A program made the translations under genes and the position numbers. This document shows, one piece after another, positions 54,522 to 64,000 of a DNA stretch of 64,000 nt (within the stretch, counting starts at the first letter, position 1; every line of letters starts with the position of its first letter). Under the pieces are notes generated by a model. That model worked only from the letters and a program-made list of their open reading frames with translations, searched no databases and was not told the DNA's origin. The stretch comes from Stictocephala bisonia (lineage: Eukaryota; Arthropoda; Insecta; Hemiptera; Membracidae): NCBI GenBank assembly GCA_035578905.1, contig JAQJVL010000732.1, positions 186,001 through 250,000 of the forward strand. Reading direction: 5' to 3'.

Positions 54522-57017
54522 AAACACGTTGTATGTGTGTTGGTGAGGCAGGCCCTTTGCTACTCCTAGTGAAAGGTGTGGAATCTAGAACTACACGCTT
54601 CTGGATGAACGCCCTAACCTAAAGCGTTACAGACACTTAATTCATAGTCCTAGACACGGTGCCGCTGCAATACATCATTGAGTTTCTTTTTATTTTTTTA
54701 CTGTTATTTATCATTATTTGACTAAATGGAATGGAGAGAGGTTAAGGTGATAAAACGGCTTGCTTGTCCCTCAACGTCCTGGCCATGGAAGTACCAGGGT
54801 CGGTAAATAAGGAAGCTCTGGTCAGTTTCCTCTAGGTGGTGTTAGTCCTTCCTTTTCCACAGAAGTGCGGCCTTTTTGATATTGTTCACATCTGTTAATT
54901 ACCCTACATAACTTACTTTGTATTGTGCTTGCTCTAATGAAACATAAATTAAGAACACGCTTTTTGGCTCGTAAAATGCATACATAGCGTGGTAATCGTT
55001 TCTAATTTTTTACCTTTAGAAACCTCAAATGTTTGCCCTTGAAGCTTGTTTCCAAGTCCATTTCGCTTCTTAATTATTCCCATGCTATTCAATAGGAATA
55101 GAGATTCAGCAGCATAAATATTATTATTTTATTATTTTCACATTTTTTCAATTTAATATATCTACCCAGCAAGAGGCATGTTGCTGTATTTTTCTTGTAA
55201 TATTGAACTTTATGCCGCTTCGTCTTTATTCATATTAAACAGCATTAGACCTCATAAATTACTTTTTATTATTATTTTAAATGTAATAAACACAGTATAA
55301 ACTCAATAATAAAAGTTTTATCGAAAATCTAAAAAAATAAATAAATAAAAATTGTCAAAATGATATTCTGTTCCAATTTCCAAAAGAATGAAGTAGAATA
55401 TGTATATAAAAATATCGAAAATCTATGAGGTTCTAAGTGGAAAAGAAGGGAAAATTTCTATGCACGTATCTTTAGGATTAAGATAACATATTTTCAAAAC
55501 GATGGTTCAAAACGAATCTTAGATTTATTTTTCAGTAGAAAAACGAAAGGCCATTGGTTTGGTTCAAGAATGTCTCAGAAGATTTACGTTAATGGAATAT
55601 TATTAGAAAAATTGTAAGGGTGCGAAATTACTTGAAACTTGCGTTAAGGACCAACGTGTGAAGTTCCACAAAAAACCCCTTAACTCAAGAAGCGAAGACA
55701 AATGTATGAAGAAAGAAAAAAGGTCACGTCTTGAACAATGAAAGAATTCTTCTTTCATGGAAGACAAAACGTAAAGTGAGGGGATGAATATTTATCATAC
55801 CCCAAAGTGGGTTGAAAAATAAACACAGTGGATTTTTTAACCTTGGTAAAAATGTTATTGCTGTATTTTTATCCCATGGTATTAAAATTCAGTACATATC
55901 GTGGGCTATGTACTTTGCAGATGTTTATTTAGTCTCGGGACGTGAAGACAAGTCAAGAGGGCGTGAGACCAGTTGGGAAATACGATGAAACTATGATGTG
56001 AGACCAGTCAGTTTGCAAGCTTGTCCGTCTCACTAACAGACCACCTTCTTTTTTACAAGCACTTCTTTACCTAGTAAATTAAAATGTTAGGCCTACATCA
56101 TGTTTCTTGTAAAAGTACAAAAATATAAAAAAGTCTTTGTTTTTTTATGTGCCCAAACAGCCCATACAATGTATTGTGCAAGTTAGGTGGGGGGGGGGGG
56201 AGGCGTGAAAGGCTTTCATTTCTACAGGAGGGGGCGTAGCACACAGAAGTTTGGGAACACCTGATCTAGTTTATAAAGTGATATTGCTCAGCAATGCCTT
56301 TGGATGCTAGAACGATCAGTACAGTTTCGTTTCTCAAGGTCATGACTCGTAGTTGTCGGGGGACCTTCGTCCCATTGATTGACCTGTAATGTAATCCGTG
56401 ACTAGGAGTGAGTCATCAATTAAATTTATATCACTTTGCCGACACACCGTATGGTCCGTATGTTATTCTTGTTGCTAAATGCACGGATTTACCATCGCCT
56501 ATGTAAGAGGTGACAGTAACAGTCGGATCATTTACCTAGTTCACTCATTTTCTGACCTTATTACTTGACCGATTTTGATGAATTATTTTTATTCAAAAGC
56601 TAATTTTGATTTCTAAGTCGTAACGGAGCTAGATTTTTTTTTTAATTCCCATAGGCTTTTGTCCTACATAGCGTCAAAGTTGCACAGTGTTATTCTTATG
56701 GAGATTAATTTTAATTGACCAGAGCTGGCGGCATAAACAAGTGTTAAATGGTCCAAATAATTTGTTAGGTTAAACATTGTGAGCAGTACAGTAAAATAGC
56801 GAGTTAATTATACAAGACCGTGTATCAAGTTAATTAGAGCAATTATCCGTAACACGAAGTATTGCTGTAATTTTTGGCAAACTGATAATCCTAACCTACA
56901 GTTCTTCCCATGCCTCTCCAGACTTAAGCTAATCTAGTAGTATAAGTGACCACAGAAACAAGATGACTGTCCGCTCATTTGGGTCTCGTGTAGCCGGATG
57001 TGTATAGTTATCAGTAG
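54522..57017. other. Long stretch without gene or recognised family
   Basis: Mostly AT-rich; TAGGCCTA near 56086, a run of about 12 G at 56188, and a segment at 56970-57000 resembling 41081. No frame worth reporting. Confidence 0.45.
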
Positions 57018-57151
57018 TGTCCACGCCGATAGCAACCATTGAGCGAACGCCATGTTGGTGCCAAGAGGACTGGGAACAGAACATATCGCTTACAATCTCC
57101 ACAACACTTAGCCTCTAAGTAGATGGGTTACAGTACTACGCCGCAGTCTTG
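57018..57151 (-). mobile_element. Family A fragment (5' end)
   Basis: GTGTCCACGCCGATAGCAAC, CAATCTCCACAACACTTAGC and GGGTTACAGTACTACGCCGC match the reverse complement of the Family A start. Confidence 0.75.
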
Positions 57152-57381
57152 TTTGGGAGATAGAGAATGTGGCGTTGTTTAAACAACCGTGGGATACTGA
57201 AATCGCTATATATTGTTTTGTGGTTTTTGACAAGAGATGCGATTTTAAAGGACGATCCTGCCAGTGGCCGTGAGAACGTTCGATAGCCCCAGTCGAAAGT
57301 TGAGGTCCTTCCCGTGCATCGCTCCCGCACGCTTGCCAAGGACACGTTGCCACTCGCCAAGGACAAGCTACCGCTCGCCAA
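57136..57381 (-). CDS. Unassigned ORF with a 7-residue repeat
   Basis: The minus-strand frame begins MASGSLSLASGNVSLASVRE: a 21-base unit (TTGGCGAGCGGTAGCTTGTCC) occurs two and a half times. It continues FDWGYRTFSRPL and ends inside the Family A fragment. 57240-57375 is CpG-rich. No domain recognised; a second minus frame overlaps. Coding status unsure. Confidence 0.2.
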   Translation of the reverse strand: MASGSLSLASGNVSLASVRERCTGRTSTFDWGYRTFSRPLAGSSFKIASLVKNHKTIYSDFSIPRLFKQRHILYLPNKTAA

Positions 57382-57474
57382 ATCACAAACTCAAAATACT
57401 GTATACATATTTATTTTATGAAATTTATACATCGAGGTGTTTTTGATAACTATCTTCTACATTACATTACCATT

Positions 57475-57545
57475 ATGAAATGAAATGAAAAATGTCTTTA
57501 TTTATGTGGCGAAGTTGGGACTGTTTAGTCCTCTCTGCAACTTAT
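57475..57545 (-). mobile_element. LINE 3' tail
   Basis: Read on the minus strand: GGACTAAACAGTCCCAACTT, CGCCACATAAATAAAGACAT, then a CATTTCATTTCAT tail. The plus-strand copy at 59020 matches. A conserved 3' UTR end with a simple-repeat tail is typical of non-LTR elements; the body is absent. Confidence 0.55.
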
Positions 57546-57551
57546 GTATGC

Positions 57552-57962
57552 TTAAGAGTGTGCAGAGGCTGTCGGCCATTTTGGTTCTAATCCCATAAGG
57601 AAAACGTTATTTGTAAATCCATATTTTTTCGTTAGTCATGGACCAAAAATTGTGTATGAGGTTTAATTGTATATCACACTGCTCATTGGGTTTGCTTGTG
57701 ATGTTTTGAATACGTACGCCTGGTTTTGAAAAATAGATGAAAATAAATACTTCAAACTAAATCTATTGTATATTTTTTCTATCAAACAATGGGCAATTTC
57801 AATCTTATTCGAATGAAATTTGTTTGAAAAAAAATAAACGTTTAAAAACAACTGTTTAGCTTGGATACTCGTGGGCTTATGTTCGGTTCGAAAATAACAT
57901 TGTTCTTATGGGATTGAAAACAACATGGCCGACAGCATCCGACAACCTATGCAGACTCTTAA
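57552..57962. mobile_element. TTAA-flanked foldback MITE (411 bp)
   Basis: TTAA|GAGTGTGCAGAGGCTGTCGG on the left; right end reverse-complements to TTAA|GAGTCTGCATAGGTTGTCGG. The TIR extends about 65 bases, through CGGCCATTTTGG / CGGCCATGTTGT and AATCCCATAAG. TTAA target use is typical of piggyBac-like elements. Confidence 0.75.
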
Positions 57963-58189
57963 GTACATTTACAAACCTGCTGAGTTACAAAAACAGCATA
58001 TACTCGATTTTTATATATTTATAATATTAGAGTACGCAAAATGTTGTATGAAAGAAAATTTACTTACTGCTGAAAAGATTGTAGGTCCATCCTGTGGTTT
58101 GAAGTGGTAATTTAGTATACGAAACGCCCTACTTGATGGAACTTTCTTCCTGCTAGCGAAGCAGTTTTGAAAGGAAGGCTGAACTACAC

Positions 58190-58690
58190 TTAAGGTGATG
58201 CAATCAGTTATTTATCAAATCAATCAAAATTAGTTAGTTAATGTACCTTCCCTTGAGACAGGAAAAAAAAGTTTTTAACCACTAAATTATACCTAGTAGC
58301 CTTTTGAAGTTGTGAATTTAATTGATTTTAAATCAACATTAAAACAAAACCGTTCAAAGTACAAATTTAATTTTTTTATAACAACGTTTTTTACACATAA
58401 ATAAAGGGATTAAGATGCTTTTCACATTTTTTACTTTTAAAATTATAAATATTTTTACATTTTTTAAATGAAAAACATCTCCATCCCTTCAGTTATGTAT
58501 AAAAAACTTAGTTATAAAAAATTAAATGTGTACTTTGAGCGGTTTTGTCTTCTGGTTGATTCAAAATCGGGTAAATTCACCAGTATTTTACAATAGTTTT
58601 TCTGTCTCAAGGGAGGAAGGTACATTAACTAATTTTGATCATAAAATTGTGAAATAATTAACTCACCGAAAACAGATTGCACCACCTTAA
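58190..58690. mobile_element. TTAA-flanked foldback MITE (501 bp), a different family
   Basis: TTAAGGTGATGCAATC on the left and GATTGCACCACCTTAA on the right. The arms stay complementary for about 200 bases: GTTAATGTACCTTCC with GGAAGGTACATTAAC, ACAAAACCGTTCAAAGTACA with TGTACTTTGAGCGGTTTTGT. No frame. Confidence 0.85.
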
Positions 58691-59019
58691 GAGTGTCGAT
58701 CCATGCACCCACACTGTATAATGTAAAATGGCTCATTTATAAAATGACAAATTTATTTATGTTTAAATAAAAGACTCCGACCTCTTTTTTAATCTTTCTT
58801 TCTCATTTCCCATAGACTATTATCAGTGTGAGGAACTTATCATACAAGAGGAGAAGAACCAGTACAGTACAAGGTGAATATTACTAGTAAAAACTAACAG
58901 TCCAGCTGTCTGGAACTCACGCCTTAAAGACCACTCTGCCACTGGCACTCCATGTTCATCTACGTTGATTTTTTTATTTATTATGTTATGACATTGTTAT
59001 CGTACTTGAATGTATCCTT
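58691..59019. other. No gene or recognised repeat
   Basis: Nothing supportable. Confidence 0.35.
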
Positions 59020-59081
59020 TTATAGCGGGCTAAATAGTCCTAACTTTGCCAAGTAAATAAAGGAATTTTTAATTTTACTCT
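59020..59081 (+). mobile_element. LINE 3' tail, opposite orientation to 57475
   Basis: GGGCTAAATAGTCCTAACTT then TGCCAAGTAAATAAAGGAAT and a T/A-rich tail. Confidence 0.55.
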
Positions 59082-59324
59082 AAAAGATCCATAATTGTTG
59101 TCAGGTAATATTGATGAATTTCAACAGACGGATTTAGGAATGGGGTTATCACAACAGTACCTGATGTACAAACACGTGCTAATTACTGCTGTCACCTGTC
59201 AGGTGGCAGGCGTGACGTGGCCATGGGCAGGTGGCTGCCAGCCGAACTCACGAGGAGCACAAATCAGTGTAGTCAGTATAGTGTGGATGAAACGCGTAAG
59301 CTTCCTGTTGGTCGGGGGTCATGG

Positions 59325-59385
59325 TGGGAAGGGTGGGAAGTCATGGTGGGGAGGAGGGAAGTCATGGTGGGGAGGGAGGTCACAG
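59325..59385 (+). repeat. G-rich minisatellite, about 20-bp unit, 3 copies
   Basis: GTCATGGTGGGGAGG(AGG) repeated three times (GTCATGGTGGGAAGGGTGGG first). It makes a Gly/Trp-rich open frame that is not otherwise supported. Confidence 0.85.
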
Positions 59386-59621
59386 CCTCAGTAAACCTGA
59401 CACGAAGGCGAGCTGCTTGTATAGAAATTATGTATGATTCATTTGAGATAATTTGCTGCAAGGTTTCGGTCCACTAGCTTCGTTGTTACTGGAACGTCAG
59501 ATGAGAAATGGTGCGTAAGTATTGATTGGACGCGTAATAATATAAACGAACACAGTCAGTAGTAAAGAAGAAAAAAACAATAATAATACAAGAATACTAG
59601 AATTGTGTTAGATAAAATGGT

Positions 59622-60360
59622 GGGTATTTATTTATAGCAGAGCTCTTGTCGATTTTTTTTGTCTGAAAGGTTTTTTATATAATAGATACATATGTAAGAA
59701 ACAAAATTATAATCTTTTTTCAGTGTAAAAGCCGGAAAAATTTCAAAAATGAGAGAAACGAAAATTGTTTACATAAATATAGCGATGTGGGGGAATTTTA
59801 CCCTGATCAGGAATATGCAAAGTTTTTTTTTTAGAATTGAACTATTATTAAGCACGTCAGCGCCGGAAATGTTCCAATTTCAGTAAGGTTACATCCTGTT
59901 AGGATAGGGCTAGATGAGGTATTGATAGGTTAGGTTTTGTCAAGTTGTGTTAGGTTAAGTTAGGTTATTTTATGTTAGGTTTGGTTAGGTTACGTTTTGT
60001 GAACCTAACTAACCGTACGAACCTAAACTTAACCTAACCTATCAATACTAAACCTAGCTTTATCCTAACAAAACATAACCTTACCTAACCGGTACATTTC
60101 CGACGCTAACGTGCTTAATAATGGTTCGAATGCAAAGACCATGTCATATTCGTAATCTGAACAAAAGTTAGCGCAATTTAAGAATCCATGTCACTTTATT
60201 CACGGGAAAAATATTGTTCGACTTTTCCTCATTTTCGTAATTTTTCTGGCTTTTCCGCTGAAGAAAAACTATCTTAATTCTTGTTTATAATCTATTATGA
60301 AAAAAATGCAAGCAACAAATCGACAAGGCCGCTGTTCTACATAATAACCTAAAGGTGTTG
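59622..60360. mobile_element. 740-bp foldback with TTAGG-like centre
   Basis: Arms pair at CTTGTCGATTTTTT / AATCGACAAGG, AAAGCCGGAAAAATTTC / TTTTTCTGGCTTTTCC, GTAAGGTTACATCCTGTTAGG / CCTAACAAAACATAACCTTAC, and GATAGGTTAGGTT / AACCTAACCTATC. The turn is near 59995. The inner 60 bases of each arm are made of imperfect TTAGG/TTAGGTT words, head to head. Confidence 0.85.
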
Positions 60361-60771
60361 GGAGGAGGAACGTTTTTCGAAGTACAGTAGTATGTAATAT
60401 GAAAGCTTTATAGGGGAAAACTGATGATGCACGTTAAAAGATGGGGAGTGCCCCTGACGGCGTGATGCTACAATACACGCACGACACTGGAGCTCGCATA
60501 TCACGGTCTGACGCCGTCACACTTCTCTTGTGAATTGTTCACGAATAGGATGTGAGTCTGTATGAATATTTTTAATCATATTAAACAAAAGATAGGCATG
60601 GCAGTAGTACCGCTTTAATCGGGAGGGGTTCTTTAATAGGGGGGGGGGGGGGCAGGTCAACCATTTTTTATGATTTTCAAATATGACCGATGTAAAACGG
60701 TTAAGCCGTTTATTACGTAGCAAAAAGTTAAGCCAATGTTATTACGTATTTTTCCGCTTACATCTGCAGTT
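60361..60771. other. No gene; small inverted repeat at 60455-60519
   Basis: TGACGGCGT (60455-60463) pairs with ACGCCGTCA (60511-60519). Similar DNA at 10890. A run of about 13 G lies at 60641. Confidence 0.45.
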
Positions 60772-60928
60772 TTATTATTATTTTTAACTTCACTAGCCAG
60801 TTCAAGCAGACCTGCAGGCTTGTCCGTGAACTTTATTTAACGAGTGAAGTTCCGACGGTTAGCTCAGTCAGGGATTCGAGCCTTGGAAAATGCCCAACGC
60901 AGTCCGAAGCATTAGCCACTGAGCCAGC
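60772..60928 (-). mobile_element. tRNA-derived SINE, family SINE-1 (copy 2)
   Basis: A box TGGCTCAGTGGCTAA (60912-60926) and B box GGCTCGAATCCC (60871-60882) on the minus strand. The body (AAGTTCACGGACAAGCC, CTGGCTAGTGAAGTT) matches copy 1. The tail is an imperfect A-rich run, so this copy is older or less complete. Confidence 0.85.
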
Positions 60929-61434
60929 ATTCCCTCAGTTTTTTCCCTGGGGGGGGGGGGAGAATGCTGATAACTTAAAATATATTTTTTTGTTTTTTTT
61001 ATTTTCTAATGGTTCTCTGGTAATGTCGTATTTCTAGCGGTGACTTGGTGGTTTGGGAAAAGGCCAACTTGATTAAAGTACTGTAGTCAGAATTACTTTT
61101 AAAGTTTCACATAAAAAATTGTAAAAATGTATTTTTAAAAAATCAATTTTTACAAAAATCAACGTATGGTCCACTAGAATAGTTAGTTCTTCGCCCATCA
61201 AATAACCCCTCAAGTGTTGTGCTACGGAAACTTGTGACAGCTTAAATTATGACCTTTTCGAACAAAGAAGTAAGTATTCACTCCTCTTGTTTATAAATTC
61301 TTACGTTTTTGGCGAGCCTAAGTTGGTTTTTGTAATAGCGTGCTAGAAATTATTATTATTTATTGCTATCTCAAAATCCTCATTTCCCAATTGCTCCATT
61401 GATTATCTTTTGCACATAACTTATAATTACCGTG
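60929..61434. other. No gene or recognised repeat
   Basis: A run of 10 G at 60949 then AT-rich. Confidence 0.35.
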
Positions 61435-61690
61435 GTAGCTAACCGGGGCGTTAAGAACCCGTGCGGTACGACCCGCGTGGTCGCTATTTCTGTGCCTGGA
61501 CGCCGTCCAAGGTTGAAGGGACGTTCACCGGCTTGCCCTCCCGTGGACTGGTCCCTTCTACGCCGCATCGCGCCCGTGATGGGTCATCCCAGTCGAACAA
61601 AAAACGAAAACCGGAATGTTTTACAAGTGAATGCTTACAGCAAGCATATTCGGTCGACGTTCACTGTACCGTAGATTTTTCGCGAAAGGT
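61435..61690 (+). CDS. CpG-rich islet with unassigned open frames
   Basis: About 250 bases packed with CpG in AT-rich DNA. Two plus-strand frames are open (61432-61674 and 61461-61724). The second gives RYFCAWTPSKVEGTFTGLPS and later KKRKPECFTSECLQQAYSVD. AAAG|GTAGTATG at about 61688 could be a donor. No domain recognised. Alternatives: an unmethylated promoter or first exon, or a GC-rich mobile element. Confidence 0.25.
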
Positions 61691-61955
61691 AGTATGTGTG
61701 AAATTGTTAGTATTTTGGGTTTAGCTAAAACAGACTTAAGTAGGACCCCACTGCATGTGTCGGTTGCAGATAGCCATTAGGTTTTTAAAATAATTACTAT
61801 AATTTCTTTATTAGCGAAATCATGGATAGTCTAAACATTTTTAACTTTAAAACAAAACCCATGTCCAAATTATAATAATAATAAAACAGATCCCGTTATA
61901 ATATGATGTATCAAGACTGGTACTCCGTATTATTATGTAAAACCATAGATTCTCA

Positions 61956-62318
61956 GATATGAGACGCAGTTATATCTCGAACTTAAATCAAATGTTCTTC
62001 AGAAAGTTCATTTATTAATAGCCCAATGCCTAGACCAACTAAGGGACCTACAGCTTTACGTGGAATCCGAACGACGTAGTGTTGGTCTGATTTTCAGCCA
62101 ACTGACAAGCCTGATGCACAGTTCTCTCCCCTACACAACATCCGGACACATGACTACCACCCAACATGGATACCCTAGACTTCTCTAGTGGTGTCTACGC
62201 TGATGGCAACCGTTGAATGGACGCCATGTCAGTATTAAGAGGACCGAGCATATAACCTATCACCTACACTCCACAATATAGTCCCCTAGTACCTGGGTAA
62301 CAACACTGCGCCAAATTC
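61956..62318 (-). mobile_element. Family A copy, near full length
   Basis: Reverse orientation, complete from the TATGAGACGCAG 3' end to GGTAACAACACTGCGCC at the 5' end, with the hairpin as ACGTGGAATCCGAACGACGT. Together with 8423 and 17824 it defines a length near 400 bases. Confidence 0.87.
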
Positions 62319-63075
62319 AAATGAAGTAGTCAGTAGAATGAGTACTAGAATAAAACCAAATAAGGTTTTTAAATATCAGTGTACACTTTTACTAACACCT
62401 GTCTTTTTACGTCTGTAAATGATTATATTGTAAAATTTGTAAATCTGAGTTTCGAATTAATGTGGTAATTGTTACTTTGTTTGATTTTTAATAGGATGGA
62501 ATCTGATCTCTAGTTTTTTTCCCCCACTTCATGTGAAAGATGGTATGAATTATTAGTATGGGTGGGTTTACTACAGTTTTTGGTGTATTTTTATCTCTTC
62601 TTTTGACAAGCAACTTTTTAATTTGTATTACGGTTGGTTTTCTGGTGACGTTTAAGATGTTTACAAAACCATTCATTGATTGTTTCAATACGACCTAACA
62701 TGAGTTGATGCATAGTTAAATTGTATTATTAGAATTTTCTGACAAAGTGGTTATTATTTTCTATTATCTAAATTAATACTTGAATCTCTTTTTATCGTTG
62801 CAACAAGGTTGTAATATTAGCTGTTCACTGAGTCAGCCATGAAAGTACTGATAACGGGAGAACAAGTCGAGTCTGTTCCTCACGGTTCTAACAGCTGATC
62901 CTGATATGACATGTGCAGTCAGCTGATTACATTCCCGCCAAGGTCGAGGTTGTGCCTCTTACCCTTGCCCCTTGGACCGTTCCAACTATAGAGCGTCTGT
63001 TTTAAAATTACTTCCTTATATATAAACGTATGCATCAACAACAGTGTTGATTGTGTCAATCTTATTCTAGTATAA
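62319..63075. other. No gene or recognised repeat
   Basis: AT-rich with a GC-richer part at 62840-62990 without a long frame. Confidence 0.35.
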
Positions 63076-63084
63076 GTAAACACC

Positions 63085-63312
63085 ACAGAGAAAAAAGAAA
63101 CTGAGATCGCTTTCTTATGGCCACAGTGAACGCCTTAGTGGCAGTTATAAATAGATTACAACTTTATTCAACTCTAATAATGCTAACTACGGTTATTCTT
63201 GTGAATTTTGGGGGTTACAAGGGATGGACTGACAAGGCTCTGGTACTGCCATCACATGGCAAACTGGGGAAAAGCGCACTATTGGACGTGTCATCTGTTT
63301 CTTTCCTCTCTG
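63085..63312 (+). mobile_element. Family B MITE, intact-looking
   Basis: Ends ACAGAGAAAAAAGAAACTGA and (reverse complement) ACAGAGAGGAAAGAAACAGA. Flanks GTAAACACC and GTAAACCGT agree at six of nine bases in register. A 66-codon frame begins at its conserved CTTATGGCCACAGTGAACGC block but is not kept open in the other copies. Confidence 0.88.
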
Positions 63313-64000
63313 TGTAAACCGTTTCTTTAACGCTGATATATCTGTAGTGCTGGTATTAGCTATCCCAGTAAGGAGTGGTTATGTTGGGTCGATTTCGTAC
63401 GCGTGTGGGAAGATGCAACTAAGAGAATTGTAAGTAGAGGATGGGGGAGTCCAGTCATGTGTGATTGCGTAATCGAAATTCACACTATGTATCAATCACA
63501 TAGGTCTTTCAGGATTATTGGCTGGTCTTCATTCGGTCGGAGAAACAGGTGTCAGAGTTAGCTCTGTTATGGAGATCAATATCTATATTCATGCAATTTT
63601 CTGAGACAAGGACAGACAGGACAGACAAAGACAGCTCTGTTCATTATAAAACAGTCAATAAATTATTTACTCAAAAATATAATATGCGTTAAAAAATTAA
63701 GCAATTATACCATTGTATCGTTTATATCTAAAATAAAAATTTTATTATATTTACGAGTATATAAGGCTAGATTTGAAATATGACGAAAGAAATTCCGAAC
63801 AATTATAATTAAAAATGTCAATAGTCATAATATATTTTCAATTATCACTTTTGATTATTGATGTTATATTCATAATGGTAGTTTTCCATTTCATATTAGG
63901 GTTTTTTCTTTTTTTAAGATATGTTTTTTAATTTCTTTTGAATATTATATTTTAATATTTTGAAGCAGATTATATTATAGGTAACAATGCCGTTGTCGAA
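63313..64000. other. No gene or recognised repeat
   Basis: AT-rich; contains two GACAGACA steps near 63610. Confidence 0.35.

Noticed and set aside
59095..59477. Gly/Trp-rich overlapping ORFs
   Set aside because: Due to a G-rich minisatellite at 59325-59385; open in several frames.
59930..60060. True telomeric end or chromosome fusion point
   Set aside because: TTAGG words are imperfect and lie within the symmetric arms of a longer foldback with unique outer arms.
63117..63317. 66-codon gene inside Family B
   Set aside because: The frame is not kept in the other Family B copies, so it is a chance frame in a MITE.

Overview
This window is AT-rich, non-coding-looking eukaryotic DNA, most likely from an arthropod and probably an insect. 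I see no bacterial operons, no complete gene with recognisable exons, no rRNA and no confident functional tRNA. Support for an animal (insect-like) source: tRNA-derived SINEs with A and B boxes, many short inverted-repeat DNA elements, a LINE 3' fragment, a Harbinger-type transposase fragment, degenerate TTAGG-like tracts, a large high-copy satellite and microsatellites. The species cannot be named from the sequence alone.

Layout. 1-3.2 kb: a small diverged minisatellite and one possible short first exon with a splice donor (724-805). 3.2-4.9 kb: a pogo/Tigger-like element (CAGTG ends, TA flanks) with a broken LINE fragment inside. 5.1-9 kb: a foldback made of Family A, then a 1.2 kb inverted-repeat element with a SINE in one arm. 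9-18 kb: Family A copies, a 51-bp minisatellite whose units switch strand twice (15.4-16.4 kb) and a 375-bp foldback. 18-32 kb: nested MITEs (Family C inside Family B), a 37-bp minisatellite, a second SINE, and a candidate recursive splice site at 26972/26973. 32-48 kb: Family D elements packed with TATCGATA, a 79-bp minisatellite, a Harbinger transposase remnant and a complex duplicated foldback near 38.4-39.4 kb. 48.2-53.6 kb: a satellite of about 75 copies of a 72-bp unit (with 74- and 68-bp derivatives), which by chance of unit length is open in three frames over both strands. 53.6-64 kb: two TTAA-bounded foldbacks, two LINE 3' tails in opposite orientation, a 740-bp foldback whose centre holds TTAGG-like motifs, a second copy of the first SINE, a CpG-rich islet at 61.4 kb and more Family A and B copies.

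How it fits together. The main content is at least five home-grown repeat families that recur through the window: Family A (16 copies, often 5'-truncated with a GTAAGAA-type tail), Family B (7 copies, ACAG...CTGT ends, one perfect 9-bp target duplication), Family C (6, carrying a TGACGTA plus GC-box core), Family D (5, GGGATGGCAA...TTGCCATCCC ends) and Family E (3, hairpin start). Insertions into one another give a relative order: C is younger than one B copy, A is younger than one D copy, SINE-1 is younger than the 1.2 kb foldback, and the LINE is younger than the Tigger-like element. The window reads as gene-poor intergenic DNA or the inside of a very long intron. The juxtaposed splice acceptor/donor and the donor at 806, both on the plus strand, suit the second view but do not prove it.
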